Assembly: GCA_051867975.1 (NCBI GenBank)
Contig: JBJDZM010000042.1
Location: forward strand, 1-12,073
Length of the DNA stretch: 12,073 bases
Reading direction: 5' to 3'
DNA from: SVTX01 sp051867975
GTDB lineage: Bacteria > Bacillota > Clostridia > Oscillospirales > CAG-272
Below the pieces are notes generated by a model that saw only the letters and a list, made by a program, of their open reading frames with translations, was not told the origin of the DNA and did not search any database. How positions within the stretch are numbered: the stretch's first letter is position 1; each line of letters begins with the position of its first letter. Positions 6,375 through 12,073 of the stretch are shown here, piece after piece. A program made the position numbers and the translations under genes.

Positions 6375-7517
6375 TTGAAAATTAAATATTGTATAAAAGG
6401 GATAACCGACGGGCATGATGCCGAGAGGCTTATATCTGAGTTGAAAGCGGAATTCCCGAGTGCTGAGGATATAAGGCTTATTGAGGATTATTCCGTATTG
6501 GAATTATCGCTCGACTCGGAAAACGGGGAGGAAGCGGCGCAGAGAGTCCGACAGATACTCGAAAGACACGGCGCGTCCCTTTCTCCGACACCCGACGGTA
6601 AGCGTTATTCCTACGTCGGCAAAACGAAAAAGATATCGCTTGTGAGCGCGGTTTGTATTGCGCTTATCTGTACCGTCGTCTCGGTGCTTTTGACCTTCGC
6701 TCTCTGCATAAATTACATGCCCTCGGGTGCAGGCGAGAGCGAGAGTGAGTCGTCCGAAAAGAATGACGGCTACGGACCGCCGATAAGCACAGACGGCTCC
6801 CAAAGCACCGGCAGCCAAGATCTCCCGTCCTATTTTCAAAACCTCGTAAAGCTCGATGAAATTTTCAAAAAGTATTCGTTCGACGGCATTGACGAAGAAA
6901 AGATGAAAGAGGCGATACTCGACGCGTATATCTCCGCGACGGGCGATATGTATGCGGAGTATCTCAACGCCGAGGAATATGAGGAATTTTTCTCCGACAG
7001 AAACGGAGAATTCGTAGGCATCGGCGTCTCGATCGTCAATTCCGAGATAACCGTCAACGGACAGACCTTGAAGGTAATGGAGGTCATTTCGGTCTTCGAC
7101 AACTCCCCCGCGCTTGAACACGGCGTTATGGTCGGCGACTGCATCGTATACGTCGACAACGGCGGTGAAATGACACTTGTAAACGCGCTCGGATATACCA
7201 AGGCGCTGAACGTAATGCTCGGCGATACGGGAACCGAGGCTAAATTCATCGTCATGCGTGAGGACGGCGGAGACTATAAGCAGATAGAGTTCTCGATACC
7301 GCGGCGAAAGGTCACCACGCAGTCGGTGACGTACAAGATAAGCTCAACAGACAGCCGAGTCGGCATTGTCAATATAACCGGCTTTGATCTCACCACGCCC
7401 TCGCAATTCAAAAACGCCGTAAACACGCTTAAGGGCAAAGGCTGCGAATACTTTGTCTTCGACGTCCGCAACAATCCGGGCGGCGCGCTTGACTCGATTG
7501 AGACGGTACTTACCTAA
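6375..7517 (+). CDS. S41 (CtpA-type) protease, 5' part before a premature stop
   Basis: First 380 codons of a carboxy-terminal processing protease gene interrupted by TAA at 7515-7517. Layout: a cytosolic domain (1-70), a TM segment (about 87-112), an acidic Ser/Gly linker, a PDZ domain (about 213-310; FVGIGVSI, NSPALEHGVMVGD) and the start of the S41 core ending VRNNPGGALDSIETVLT. The frame resumes with FLETGDEIIST, and S41 proteins normally continue here with an aromatic-F-L stretch, so one Tyr codon (TAT/TAC) has become TAA. Joined, the gene would run 6375-7988, 537 codons. This part lacks the catalytic residues and should be inactive alone. The start is TTG 6375, with AGAGG about 9 bases upstream. 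Residues 1-70 have a beta-alpha-beta-beta-alpha pattern like a heavy-metal-associated (ferredoxin-like) fold but without CxxC, which is unusual for CtpA. Confidence 0.85.
   Translation: MKIKYCIKGITDGHDAERLISELKAEFPSAEDIRLIEDYSVLELSLDSENGEEAAQRVRQILERHGASLSPTPDGKRYSYVGKTKKISLVSAVCIALICTVVSVLLTFALCINYMPSGAGESESESSEKNDGYGPPISTDGSQSTGSQDLPSYFQNLVKLDEIFKKYSFDGIDEEKMKEAILDAYISATGDMYAEYLNAEEYEEFFSDRNGEFVGIGVSIVNSEITVNGQTLKVMEVISVFDNSPALEHGVMVGDCIVYVDNGGEMTLVNALGYTKALNVMLGDTGTEAKFIVMREDGGDYKQIEFSIPRRKVTTQSVTYKISSTDSRVGIVNITGFDLTTPSQFKNAVNTLKGKGCEYFVFDVRNNPGGALDSIETVLT
7515..7517 (+). other. In-frame TAA nonsense codon in the S41 protease gene
   Basis: The frame reads CTT ACC TAA TTC CTT GAG, and conserved S41 sequence runs on both sides without a shift. 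Every other complete gene in the window ends in TAA or TGA, so recoding is unlikely. A mutation or a base-calling error are the simple explanations. Confidence 0.85.
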
Positions 7518-7571
7518 TTCCTTGAGACGGGCGACGAGATAATTTCCACGGAATACGCGAACGGCTACACC

Positions 7572-7988
7572 GTGACGGCATACGCGGGCGATCCGACGGG
7601 AATTTCGTTTACCAAAGACGAGATCGGAATGTATAAGGACCTCAATTGTATCGTCCTGACAAATGAAAATACGGCGAGCGCGGCGGAGCTTTTCACCGCA
7701 ACGCTCCGCGATTACGGCATCGCGAAGGTGGTCGGGCAGACGACCTACGGAAAGGGCTGCATGCAGACGCTCATTCCTCTTTCCTCGTACGGACTTGAGG
7801 GCGGGCTGAAGCTGACCGTCGCGATGTATTATTCCGCAAGCAAGACCGTTTACCACGGCATAGGGATAGAACCCGATGAGGGTTGCAAGGTTGACCTCTC
7901 CGACGAGGCTAAAAAAATAAATTTCTTCCTCTTACCCGAGGATAAAGACGCTCAATTGCAGAAGGCACTTGAAATTCTGACAAAATAA
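7572..7988 (+). CDS. S41 protease, 3' part with the catalytic dyad
   Basis: Same frame as the upstream part; homology begins straight after the stop at 7518, and the first possible start is GTG at 7572. It holds the S41 active site: NENTASAAELF with the nucleophile Ser at codon 7677-7679, and TTYGKG with the general-base Lys at 7752-7754. They are 25 residues apart, as in E. coli Prc/Tsp (Ser430/Lys455). The rest is the C-terminal part of the fold (GGLKLTVAMYY, HGIGIEPDE). On its own it would lack the PDZ domain, TM anchor and half of the core, and no Shine-Dalgarno precedes GTG 7572, so independent translation as an enzyme is doubtful. Together with 6375-7517 it is best read as one disrupted gene. 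greA starts 28 bases later. Confidence 0.75.
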   Translation: MTAYAGDPTGISFTKDEIGMYKDLNCIVLTNENTASAAELFTATLRDYGIAKVVGQTTYGKGCMQTLIPLSSYGLEGGLKLTVAMYYSASKTVYHGIGIEPDEGCKVDLSDEAKKINFFLLPEDKDAQLQKALEILTK

Positions 7989-8016
7989 AAAATTATTGTT
8001 ATTAAGGAGACATATC

Positions 8017-8505
8017 ATGGCAGAGAAGATGCTTTACACAGAAGAGGGCTACAAGGTACTTGTAGACGAACTTAACTACCTCAAAACAACCAGAAGAGAC
8101 GAGATCAAGGAGGCAATTGCCCTTGCCAAGAGCTTCGGCGACCTTTCCGAGAACTCCGAGTACGACGAGGCGAGAAACGAGCAGGCTAAGACCGAGGCGA
8201 GAATCAAAGAGCTTGAAGAGCTTGTCGCGAACGCGGAGATCGTCGACGAAGCGAGTATCGACACGGGTGTCGTATCTCTCGGCTCGACCGTGACGGTTTA
8301 CGACGTTGAAGAGGACGAGGATATAGTTTACAATATCGTCGGCTCGAACGAGGTAAATCCCGTTGAGCGAAAGATATCAGACCAGTCTCCCATCGGCAAG
8401 GCGCTCATGGGACACAGGGCAGGCGCTAAGGTTTCGGTTGAGCTTCCTTCGGGTGACACCATTCACATGGAGATCAAGGACGTAACGAGAGACAGGAAGG
8501 CGTAA
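8017..8505 (+). CDS. greA: Transcription elongation factor GreA
   Basis: Cytosolic factor that enters the RNA polymerase secondary channel and triggers cleavage of backtracked RNA. The 162-residue product has the N-terminal coiled-coil hairpin (about 8-75) with tip sequence SFGDLSENSEYDEA. Asp42 and Glu45 match the two acidic tip residues needed for cleavage. The C-terminal FKBP-like domain (about 85-160) includes VSLGSTVTVYD, SPIGKALMGHRAG and GDTIHMEI. ATG 8017 is chosen because an excellent AAGGAGA (8004-8010) lies 6 bases before it and it gives the normal family start (MLYTEEGYKVL); the frame opens 7 codons earlier without support. It probably shares an mRNA with the downstream gene (12-base gap). 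Confidence 0.97.
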   Translation: MAEKMLYTEEGYKVLVDELNYLKTTRRDEIKEAIALAKSFGDLSENSEYDEARNEQAKTEARIKELEELVANAEIVDEASIDTGVVSLGSTVTVYDVEEDEDIVYNIVGSNEVNPVERKISDQSPIGKALMGHRAGAKVSVELPSGDTIHMEIKDVTRDRKA

Positions 8506-8517
8506 ATCGGTGACGAT

Positions 8518-9273
8518 ATGGCAGATGATCAGGAGAAGCTTCAAGCCACTGATGTGAAGCTGACCTCATCGAATAAATTTCTCTCTTGGCTTGAAAATTT
8601 TTGGTTTTATCATAAGTGGAAGGTCATAGTTGTCGCATTTTTTGCCGTCGTTTTGACGGTGGGAATAGTCCAGATGGTAAAGAAGACCGACCCCGATGTC
8701 GACGTGACGGTCGCGACGCATACGATCTATTACCGAGAGCAGACAGATGCTCTTGAAAAGACACTTGTCGGACTCATGCCCGCCGATATGAACGGCGACG
8801 GCAAGAAGACTGTTCAGCTGAACCTCTACAAAATATATTCCGAGGACGAGCTGCGGGCGGCGAACGAGGCGGAGACCGACGAGAACGGTTACCCGATAAT
8901 ATACGCCGACCCGACGCACAACAAAGAGCAGATAAGCCAGTATAACAGCTATATTATGACGGGGCAGTGCTCGGTGATGATACTCAGCGAGTATCTTTAT
9001 GATGAGCTTGTAAACCGCCGCACGGACGAAATTTTATTAAAGCCCATGAGCGAGATATTCGGGGACGAGCTTCCCACGGGTGTCACGAAGGACGGCTATG
9101 GCATAAAGCTGAGCGAGACCGGCGCGTATAAATACCTCGACGGCATGAGATCTCTGCCCGACGACTCGGTGATATGCATCATGCGCCCCTTCGTCACCGG
9201 CGGAAATAAAAACGCCGAAAAGCACGAGATGGCTGTCGAGTATTTCAAAAATATCGTCCTGTTCGGGCAGTGA
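8518..9273 (+). CDS. Single-pass membrane protein, unknown function
   Basis: I do not recognise a named family. The 251 residues comprise a polar N-terminus (1-33), one TM helix (about 35-54, KVIVVAFFAVVLTVGIV) followed by KK, and a long, probably extracytoplasmic domain; the Trp/Phe/His cluster just before the TM (WLENFWFYHKW) suggests an interfacial anchor. Residues 90-95 (DMNGDG) match the start of an EF-hand/dockerin-like calcium loop followed by a beta strand (KKTVQLNLY). No catalytic motif is evident. The domain could bind a ligand or protein outside the membrane. The ATG at 8518 comes 12 bases after the greA stop with only a weak GGTGA as ribosome site, so translation may be coupled to greA. 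Confidence 0.75.
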   Translation: MADDQEKLQATDVKLTSSNKFLSWLENFWFYHKWKVIVVAFFAVVLTVGIVQMVKKTDPDVDVTVATHTIYYREQTDALEKTLVGLMPADMNGDGKKTVQLNLYKIYSEDELRAANEAETDENGYPIIYADPTHNKEQISQYNSYIMTGQCSVMILSEYLYDELVNRRTDEILLKPMSEIFGDELPTGVTKDGYGIKLSETGAYKYLDGMRSLPDDSVICIMRPFVTGGNKNAEKHEMAVEYFKNIVLFGQ

Positions 9274-9330
9274 AATAAACATTTTACCCGTGTTCAAAAA
9301 ACAAATTTTAACGATACATTGGATAAGGAC

Positions 9331-9801
9331 ATGAGACTTGTTTTCAAGCAGAGGTTTACGTTCGGATTTGACAAATACGACATATACAACGAGGCGGGCG
9401 AGGTGGTATTCACCGTCAAGGGGCGGTTTGCCTTCGGGCGCAAGCTTGAGATCTACGACAGGGGCGGAAATCTTATCGGCACGCTTGTCGGCAAGGTCTT
9501 TACCTTCCTTCCGACCTTTGAAATGTATATCGGAGACAGACCGGCAGGCATCATTCAGAAGAAATTTACCTTCTTTAAGCCCGAATTTATCGTCGATTGC
9601 AACGGCTGGAGCGTCAGCGGAAACGTCTGGGAATTTGACTACTCGATAACCGACACGGAGGGCAGAACGGTGGCGGTGATAGAGAAGGAATTTGCCTTTA
9701 TGGACACGTATTACCTCGATATCTACGACGATACCGACGCTTTGGCGGTTCTGATGATAGTTATTGCGATAGATGCCGAAAAGGACGACAGAGGCAATTG
9801 A
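9331..9801 (+). CDS. LURP-one-related (YxjI-like) protein
   Basis: Small beta-rich protein of 156 residues resembling the LURP-one-related family (Tubby-like fold), to which B. subtilis YxjI belongs. Repeated strand-turn-strand units are visible: LVFKQRFTFGFDKYDIYNE, GEVVFTVKGRFAFGRKLEIYD, GNLIGTLVGKVFTFLPTFEMY, then FFKPEFIVD and EGRTVAVIEKEFAFMDTYYL. No Cys pair, TM segment or signal peptide is seen; it is probably cytosolic or membrane-associated, and its biochemical role is unknown. I prefer ATG 9331 (MRLVFKQ, the family start). A TTG at 9319 would add four residues and has no better ribosome site; GGA at 9321-9323 sits 7 bases before the ATG. It follows the previous gene by 57 bases. Confidence 0.75.
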   Translation: MRLVFKQRFTFGFDKYDIYNEAGEVVFTVKGRFAFGRKLEIYDRGGNLIGTLVGKVFTFLPTFEMYIGDRPAGIIQKKFTFFKPEFIVDCNGWSVSGNVWEFDYSITDTEGRTVAVIEKEFAFMDTYYLDIYDDTDALAVLMIVIAIDAEKDDRGN

Positions 9802-9856
9802 CGCTCGGAATATTTGAAAAAATACCGTAAAAACATGCCTTCTTCACAGAGAATTC

Positions 9857-9891
9857 ATCTTTCGGTGATATCATATTCCGCAGAAAGATGG
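9857..9891 (+). other. Hairpin in the 110-bp gap before the zinc-ribbon gene
   Basis: CATCTTTC (9857-9864) pairs with GAAAGATG (9884-9891), extendable by GG/CC inside, with the palindrome TGATATCA in the loop. No T-run follows. It could be a processing site, weak terminator or operator; the role is unassigned. Confidence 0.35.
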
Positions 9892-9911
9892 TATGAAAGG
9901 AAAGGATTTTT

Positions 9912-10379
9912 ATGGGTAAGTTCAAAGAGAAAATGTACCGCTTTATGTACGGGCGATACGGCGCGGACGAGCTTTACAATTTTTTGACGTATCTCAATAT
10001 TATTTTGATAATCACCGACCTCATCGTTGTGGCTTTCATTCCCGAGGGTGTTGCAAAGGCAATTATTTCACTCTCGTTCAGTATTTTGATAGTCGGAATA
10101 TTCGTCTGGGAGATCTTCCGAATGATGTCGAAAAATATTGCCAAAAGAAGAAAAGAGAACGAGAGATATCTCAAGATAAAAAGGGCGGTCAAGCGCTTTT
10201 TATCAGGAAACACCTCTAAGGGTACGAAGACATACAACCGCGACGACGCGACCTACGTTTTCCGCGACTGCACCAAATGCGGAAGCACGCTGAGACTTCA
10301 AAGGCGTGAGGGCAAGCACAAGGTCAAATGCCCGAGATGCTCACATTCGTTTTATGTGAAGGTAAAAAAATTAAAATAA
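9912..10379 (+). CDS. Two-TM membrane protein with C-terminal zinc ribbon
   Basis: No named family recognised. The 155 residues divide into a short basic start containing FMYGRYGADELYNFL, two TM helices (about 24-43 and 48-69) joined by a tight loop (IPEGVAK), a strongly basic segment (about 78-105, RRKENERYLKIKRAVKRF), and a zinc ribbon with Cys120, Cys123, Cys140 and Cys143 (CTKCG and CPRC). By the positive-inside rule both ends should face the cytosol, so the ribbon would be cytosolic and could contact nucleic acid or protein; this is inference. ATG 9912 is supported by AAAGGA about 6 bases upstream. It is followed after 37 bases by the MBL-fold gene, so the two are probably co-transcribed. 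Confidence 0.8.
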   Translation: MGKFKEKMYRFMYGRYGADELYNFLTYLNIILIITDLIVVAFIPEGVAKAIISLSFSILIVGIFVWEIFRMMSKNIAKRRKENERYLKIKRAVKRFLSGNTSKGTKTYNRDDATYVFRDCTKCGSTLRLQRREGKHKVKCPRCSHSFYVKVKKLK

Positions 10380-10416
10380 GCGCAGGCTGAAAAAGACAGC
10401 CCCGGGGGGACATATT

Positions 10417-11400
10417 ATGGCAAAAAGAAGGACATCTACCAAGAGAAGAATCAAGAGAAGAATCAGAAATATCATAATTTCGCTGATTCTGCTTGTTCTG
10501 GCGGCGGTAATCGGATTGTTCGCATGTGATTATTTCGGCGTTATCGATTTGCCCGGCGGAGAGAAGGAGACCGAGACCGAAAAGCCTGCCATCCCGCGTC
10601 CGTCAGGCGGCGAGGAGATATCGGTTCACGTCATTGACGTAGGGCAGGGCGACGCGATACTGATTATGACCGAATCGGGCAACATTCTCATCGACTCGGG
10701 CGACCTCGGAGATGCGCCGAGACAGCAGCTGACGAAGTATCTTGACGCGCACAACGTCACGTCGTTTGAGTACGCGGTCTTTACGCATACCGATGCCGAC
10801 CACATCGGAAGTGCCGACTACATTGTGACGAATTACGAGGTCAAAAACGTAATTATGCCCGACTATGCGGCAACGACGAAGGTATATAGCCGACTTATCG
10901 AAGCGATCGAGAAAAAAGAGGTCAATCTGATACTTATCGGCGAGGACACCGAAAATTGCGAGCAGAGCGGGTACACCTTCACGCTCGGTCCGATAACCAA
11001 CACGGTAATGGGTCCGACACAGGATTTCAAGGACGCAAACGAGATGAGCGTTGTCATAAAATCGGTTTACGGCGAGACGTCGTTTCTCTTCACGGGCGAC
11101 GCGGAGCATAAGTCCGAGGAAGCGATGCTTGAAAAATACACGAAGGGCGAGCTTGACTGCGACGTTTTGAAGGTTGGGCATCACGGCTCGTCGACCTCAA
11201 CGACCGACGATTTTCTCGACGCGGTCTCTCCCGAGGTAGCTTTGATCTCGTGCGGTGAGGGTAACAAATACGGTCACCCGAACACCGAGACGACCGACAA
11301 GCTCGACGCGGCAAAGATAAAATGCTACCGCACCGACCTTTGCGGCTCAATTGTCATCACGACCGACGGAGTTACATATTCCGTGAGTACAGAAAAATAA
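10417..11400 (+). CDS. Membrane-anchored ComEC-like MBL-fold hydrolase
   Basis: Metallo-beta-lactamase-fold protein like the soluble C-terminal domain of ComEC. The 327 residues start with a very basic segment (1-19), one TM helix (about 18-36) and a Pro/Glu linker, so the enzyme domain is probably outside the membrane. Motifs in order: HVIDVGQGDAILI (71-83), LIDSG (91-95), metal-binding HTDADHIGS (124-132), the later metal Asp in FTGDAE (225-230), and VGHHGSS (253-259) with GHP (286-288). All are typical of ComEC/Rec2-like hydrolases, some of which cleave DNA; the substrate here is not known. The competence-channel TM part of ComEC is absent, so it is not ComEC itself. ATG 10417 has a GGGGGGA site (10404-10410) with 6-base spacing. 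A strong terminator follows. Confidence 0.88.
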   Translation: MAKRRTSTKRRIKRRIRNIIISLILLVLAAVIGLFACDYFGVIDLPGGEKETETEKPAIPRPSGGEEISVHVIDVGQGDAILIMTESGNILIDSGDLGDAPRQQLTKYLDAHNVTSFEYAVFTHTDADHIGSADYIVTNYEVKNVIMPDYAATTKVYSRLIEAIEKKEVNLILIGEDTENCEQSGYTFTLGPITNTVMGPTQDFKDANEMSVVIKSVYGETSFLFTGDAEHKSEEAMLEKYTKGELDCDVLKVGHHGSSTSTTDDFLDAVSPEVALISCGEGNKYGHPNTETTDKLDAAKIKCYRTDLCGSIVITTDGVTYSVSTEK

Positions 11401-11404
11401 ACAC

Positions 11405-11440
11405 AACGGCGTGTCACCGAGGCGGTGGCGCGCCGTTTTT
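11405..11440 (+). terminator. Strong rho-independent terminator after the MBL gene
   Basis: A 15-bp stem (11405-11419 with 11423-11437, base AACGGCG/CGCCGTT, including two G-U pairs) with loop AGG is followed directly by T residues (TTTTT 11436-11440). It ends the downstream transcription unit. Confidence 0.9.
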
Positions 11441-11464
11441 GGAAGTTAGATTGTGTTGTGGATA

Positions 11465-11590
11465 TTGGGGAAACCCATTTGAGAAAAAATATGCACCGTA
11501 TTCCTGAACTAAAGCAAAATCAATTTGGTGCAAACCGCTCCTTGCTACGCAAGGAGTCCGAGTCACGTTTTAAATCAAATGTCTCCCCAA
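11465..11590 (-). repeat. Inverted copy of the GGGG-hairpin module with a replaced apex
   Basis: TTGGGG (11465-11470) pairs with CCCCAA (11585-11590), the same outer stem as at 3969-4004. Instead of the AACCCTTTT/AAAAGGGTT inner stem there is a 106-bp segment bounded by CATTTGA (11476-11482) and TCAAATG (11575-11581), which are inverted repeats. That segment carries the hairpin at 11538-11556. Confidence 0.7.
11530..11563 (+). repeat. Variable-arm hairpin, copy a
   Basis: GCAAACCG, then the 8-bp stem CTCCTTGC (11538-11545) / GCAAGGAG (11549-11556) with loop TAC, then TCCGAGT (11557-11563). Flanks are shared with copies b and c. Confidence 0.8.
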
Positions 11591-11703
11591 ACCCCTTCCT
11601 AAAACTTTTAATAAATTGGGTCCTTATCGCGGTGACGTAGGATTTTCCCTTCGGAAAAATCCCTCTCTGTCGCTTGCGTGTTGAGGACGTGTTAAACCCA
11701 GCC
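11591..11703 (-). repeat. Inverted copy of the 3860-3970 module set
   Basis: On the minus strand this matches the stretch before rsmE: hairpin 11640-11662 equals 3897-3919, GGTGACG (11631-11637) equals CGTCACC (3922-3928), and GGTCCTTATCGC and CTAAAACTTTTAAT recur. It ends in TTAAACCCAGCC (11692-11703). The CCTAAAA/TTTTAGG pairing of 3939-3961 is lost here. Confidence 0.8.
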
Positions 11704-11760
11704 ACATGCATCGTGAAGATATGCGGCGTGAAGTCAAATAGAGTCTGTTTTATTGTTGCC

Positions 11761-11792
11761 GCAAACGCTGAACGCAAGCGTTCAGTCCGAGT
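11761..11792 (+). repeat. Variable-arm hairpin, copy b
   Basis: GCAAACG, stem CTGAACGC (11768-11775) / GCGTTCAG (11778-11785) with loop AA, then TCCGAGT (11786-11792). The arms differ from copies a and c at several positions on both sides. Confidence 0.8.
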
Positions 11793-11796
11793 AGGT

Positions 11797-11829
11797 GCAA
11801 ACCGCTCCCTGCAAGCAGGGAGTCCGAGT
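11797..11829 (+). repeat. Variable-arm hairpin, copy c
   Basis: GCAAACCG, stem CTCCCTGC (11805-11812) / GCAGGGAG (11815-11822) with loop AA, then TCCGAGT (11823-11829). It lies in tandem with copy b, 37 bp apart. Confidence 0.8.
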
Positions 11830-11847
11830 TTTATTTTAAACCCAGCC

Positions 11848-12073
11848 GAGATAATGAATTTTAATTTGAAGTCTTCCTAAGTTAAAGATAGATTGTTCCA
11901 CGGCAAGCCGTAGGGCGGGGGCTTGTCTCCCGCCGCGACAAACAAATCAAAACCAATCACATTTGATAGATTTGCGCCACGGCAAAATCGTAGGGCGGGG
12001 GTTTATCTCCCGCCGCAAATGAAGGATTTAAAACGATAACATTTCGGAAAAATCATTTGTCGGAAACGGCGGG
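11848..12073 (-). repeat. Repeat block 3, inverted and cut by the window end
   Basis: Reverse-strand version of blocks 1 and 2. The shared tail (11848-11905, including GTTAAAGATAGATTGTTCCA) is followed by hairpin elements at 11908-11934 (-) and 11989-12014 (-), and the first GGCGGG of an opposite copy at 12068-12073. Read on the minus strand this is again minus-plus-plus with 79-81 bp spacing. Together with the modules above it fills the gene-free stretch 11441-12073; no gene is seen there. Confidence 0.85.

Larger units (their letters stand above)
11692..11847 (+). repeat. 132-bp insert between 12-bp direct repeats
   Basis: TTAAACCCAGCC occurs at 11692-11703 and 11836-11847. In block 2 the corresponding (reverse-strand) sequence has a single copy at about 3859-3870, joining the two flanks directly. 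The extra DNA (11704-11835) contains variable-arm hairpins b and c and no gene. Confidence 0.75.

Noticed and set aside
7515..7517. Alternative genetic code or programmed recoding of TAA
   Set aside because: TAA is the normal stop of dnaK, dnaJ, prmA, rsmE, the regulator, greA and others here, and no recoding signal is evident next to it.
11322..11880. Short plus-strand and minus-strand open frames after the MBL gene
   Set aside because: They overlap the terminator and the inverted repeat modules, have no ribosome sites, and resemble no protein family.
182..12073. Insertion sequence or transposon
   Set aside because: No transposase, integrase or reverse transcriptase frame was found; only short non-coding modules are repeated.

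Overview
The window looks like draft genomic sequence from a Clostridia-type Bacillota, plausibly a gut Oscillospirales-like organism. The evidence is the gene order dnaK-dnaJ-prmA-rsmE (the classic Firmicutes heat-shock/rRNA-modification order), strong Shine-Dalgarno sites with occasional TTG starts, a PucR/CdaR-type regulator and moderate G+C. The species assignment is inference. A run of exactly 100 N at 3358-3457 marks a scaffold gap inside repeated DNA.

Layout: the last 35 codons of dnaK (1-109) are followed by 844 bp of gene-free repeat DNA, then dnaJ (954-2084) and prmA (2086-3054), which are one base apart. A terminator at 3168-3195 closes that unit. A second gene-free stretch (3055-4328) holds GC-rich triplets, repeat block 2 with the gap, folded modules and a textbook sigma-A promoter (4184-4212). 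This promoter drives rsmE (4329-5084), followed by a PucR/CdaR-like regulator (5135-6220). After a hairpin come a membrane-anchored S41 (CtpA-type) protease gene broken by one in-frame TAA at 7515-7517, greA (8017-8505), a membrane protein of unknown function, a LURP-one-related/YxjI-like protein, a two-TM zinc-ribbon protein, and a membrane-anchored ComEC-like metallo-beta-lactamase-fold protein (10417-11400). That run ends at a strong terminator (11405-11440). Repeat block 3, in inverted orientation, fills the rest.

Functionally, DnaK/DnaJ handle protein folding, and PrmA and RsmE methylate ribosomal protein L11 and 16S rRNA. GreA rescues stalled RNA polymerase. The greA-to-MBL genes are mostly surface or membrane proteins whose joint role cannot be read from sequence.

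The most unusual content is non-coding. Three mosaic repeat blocks each lie just downstream of a hairpin or terminator. They are built from a roughly 80-bp-period hairpin unit (stem GGCGGG/CCCGCC, order minus-plus-plus) joined to other folded modules. In several modules the flanks are conserved while the hairpin arms differ completely yet stay self-complementary, which suggests that structure rather than sequence is conserved. No transposase or other protein that could move them lies in the window.
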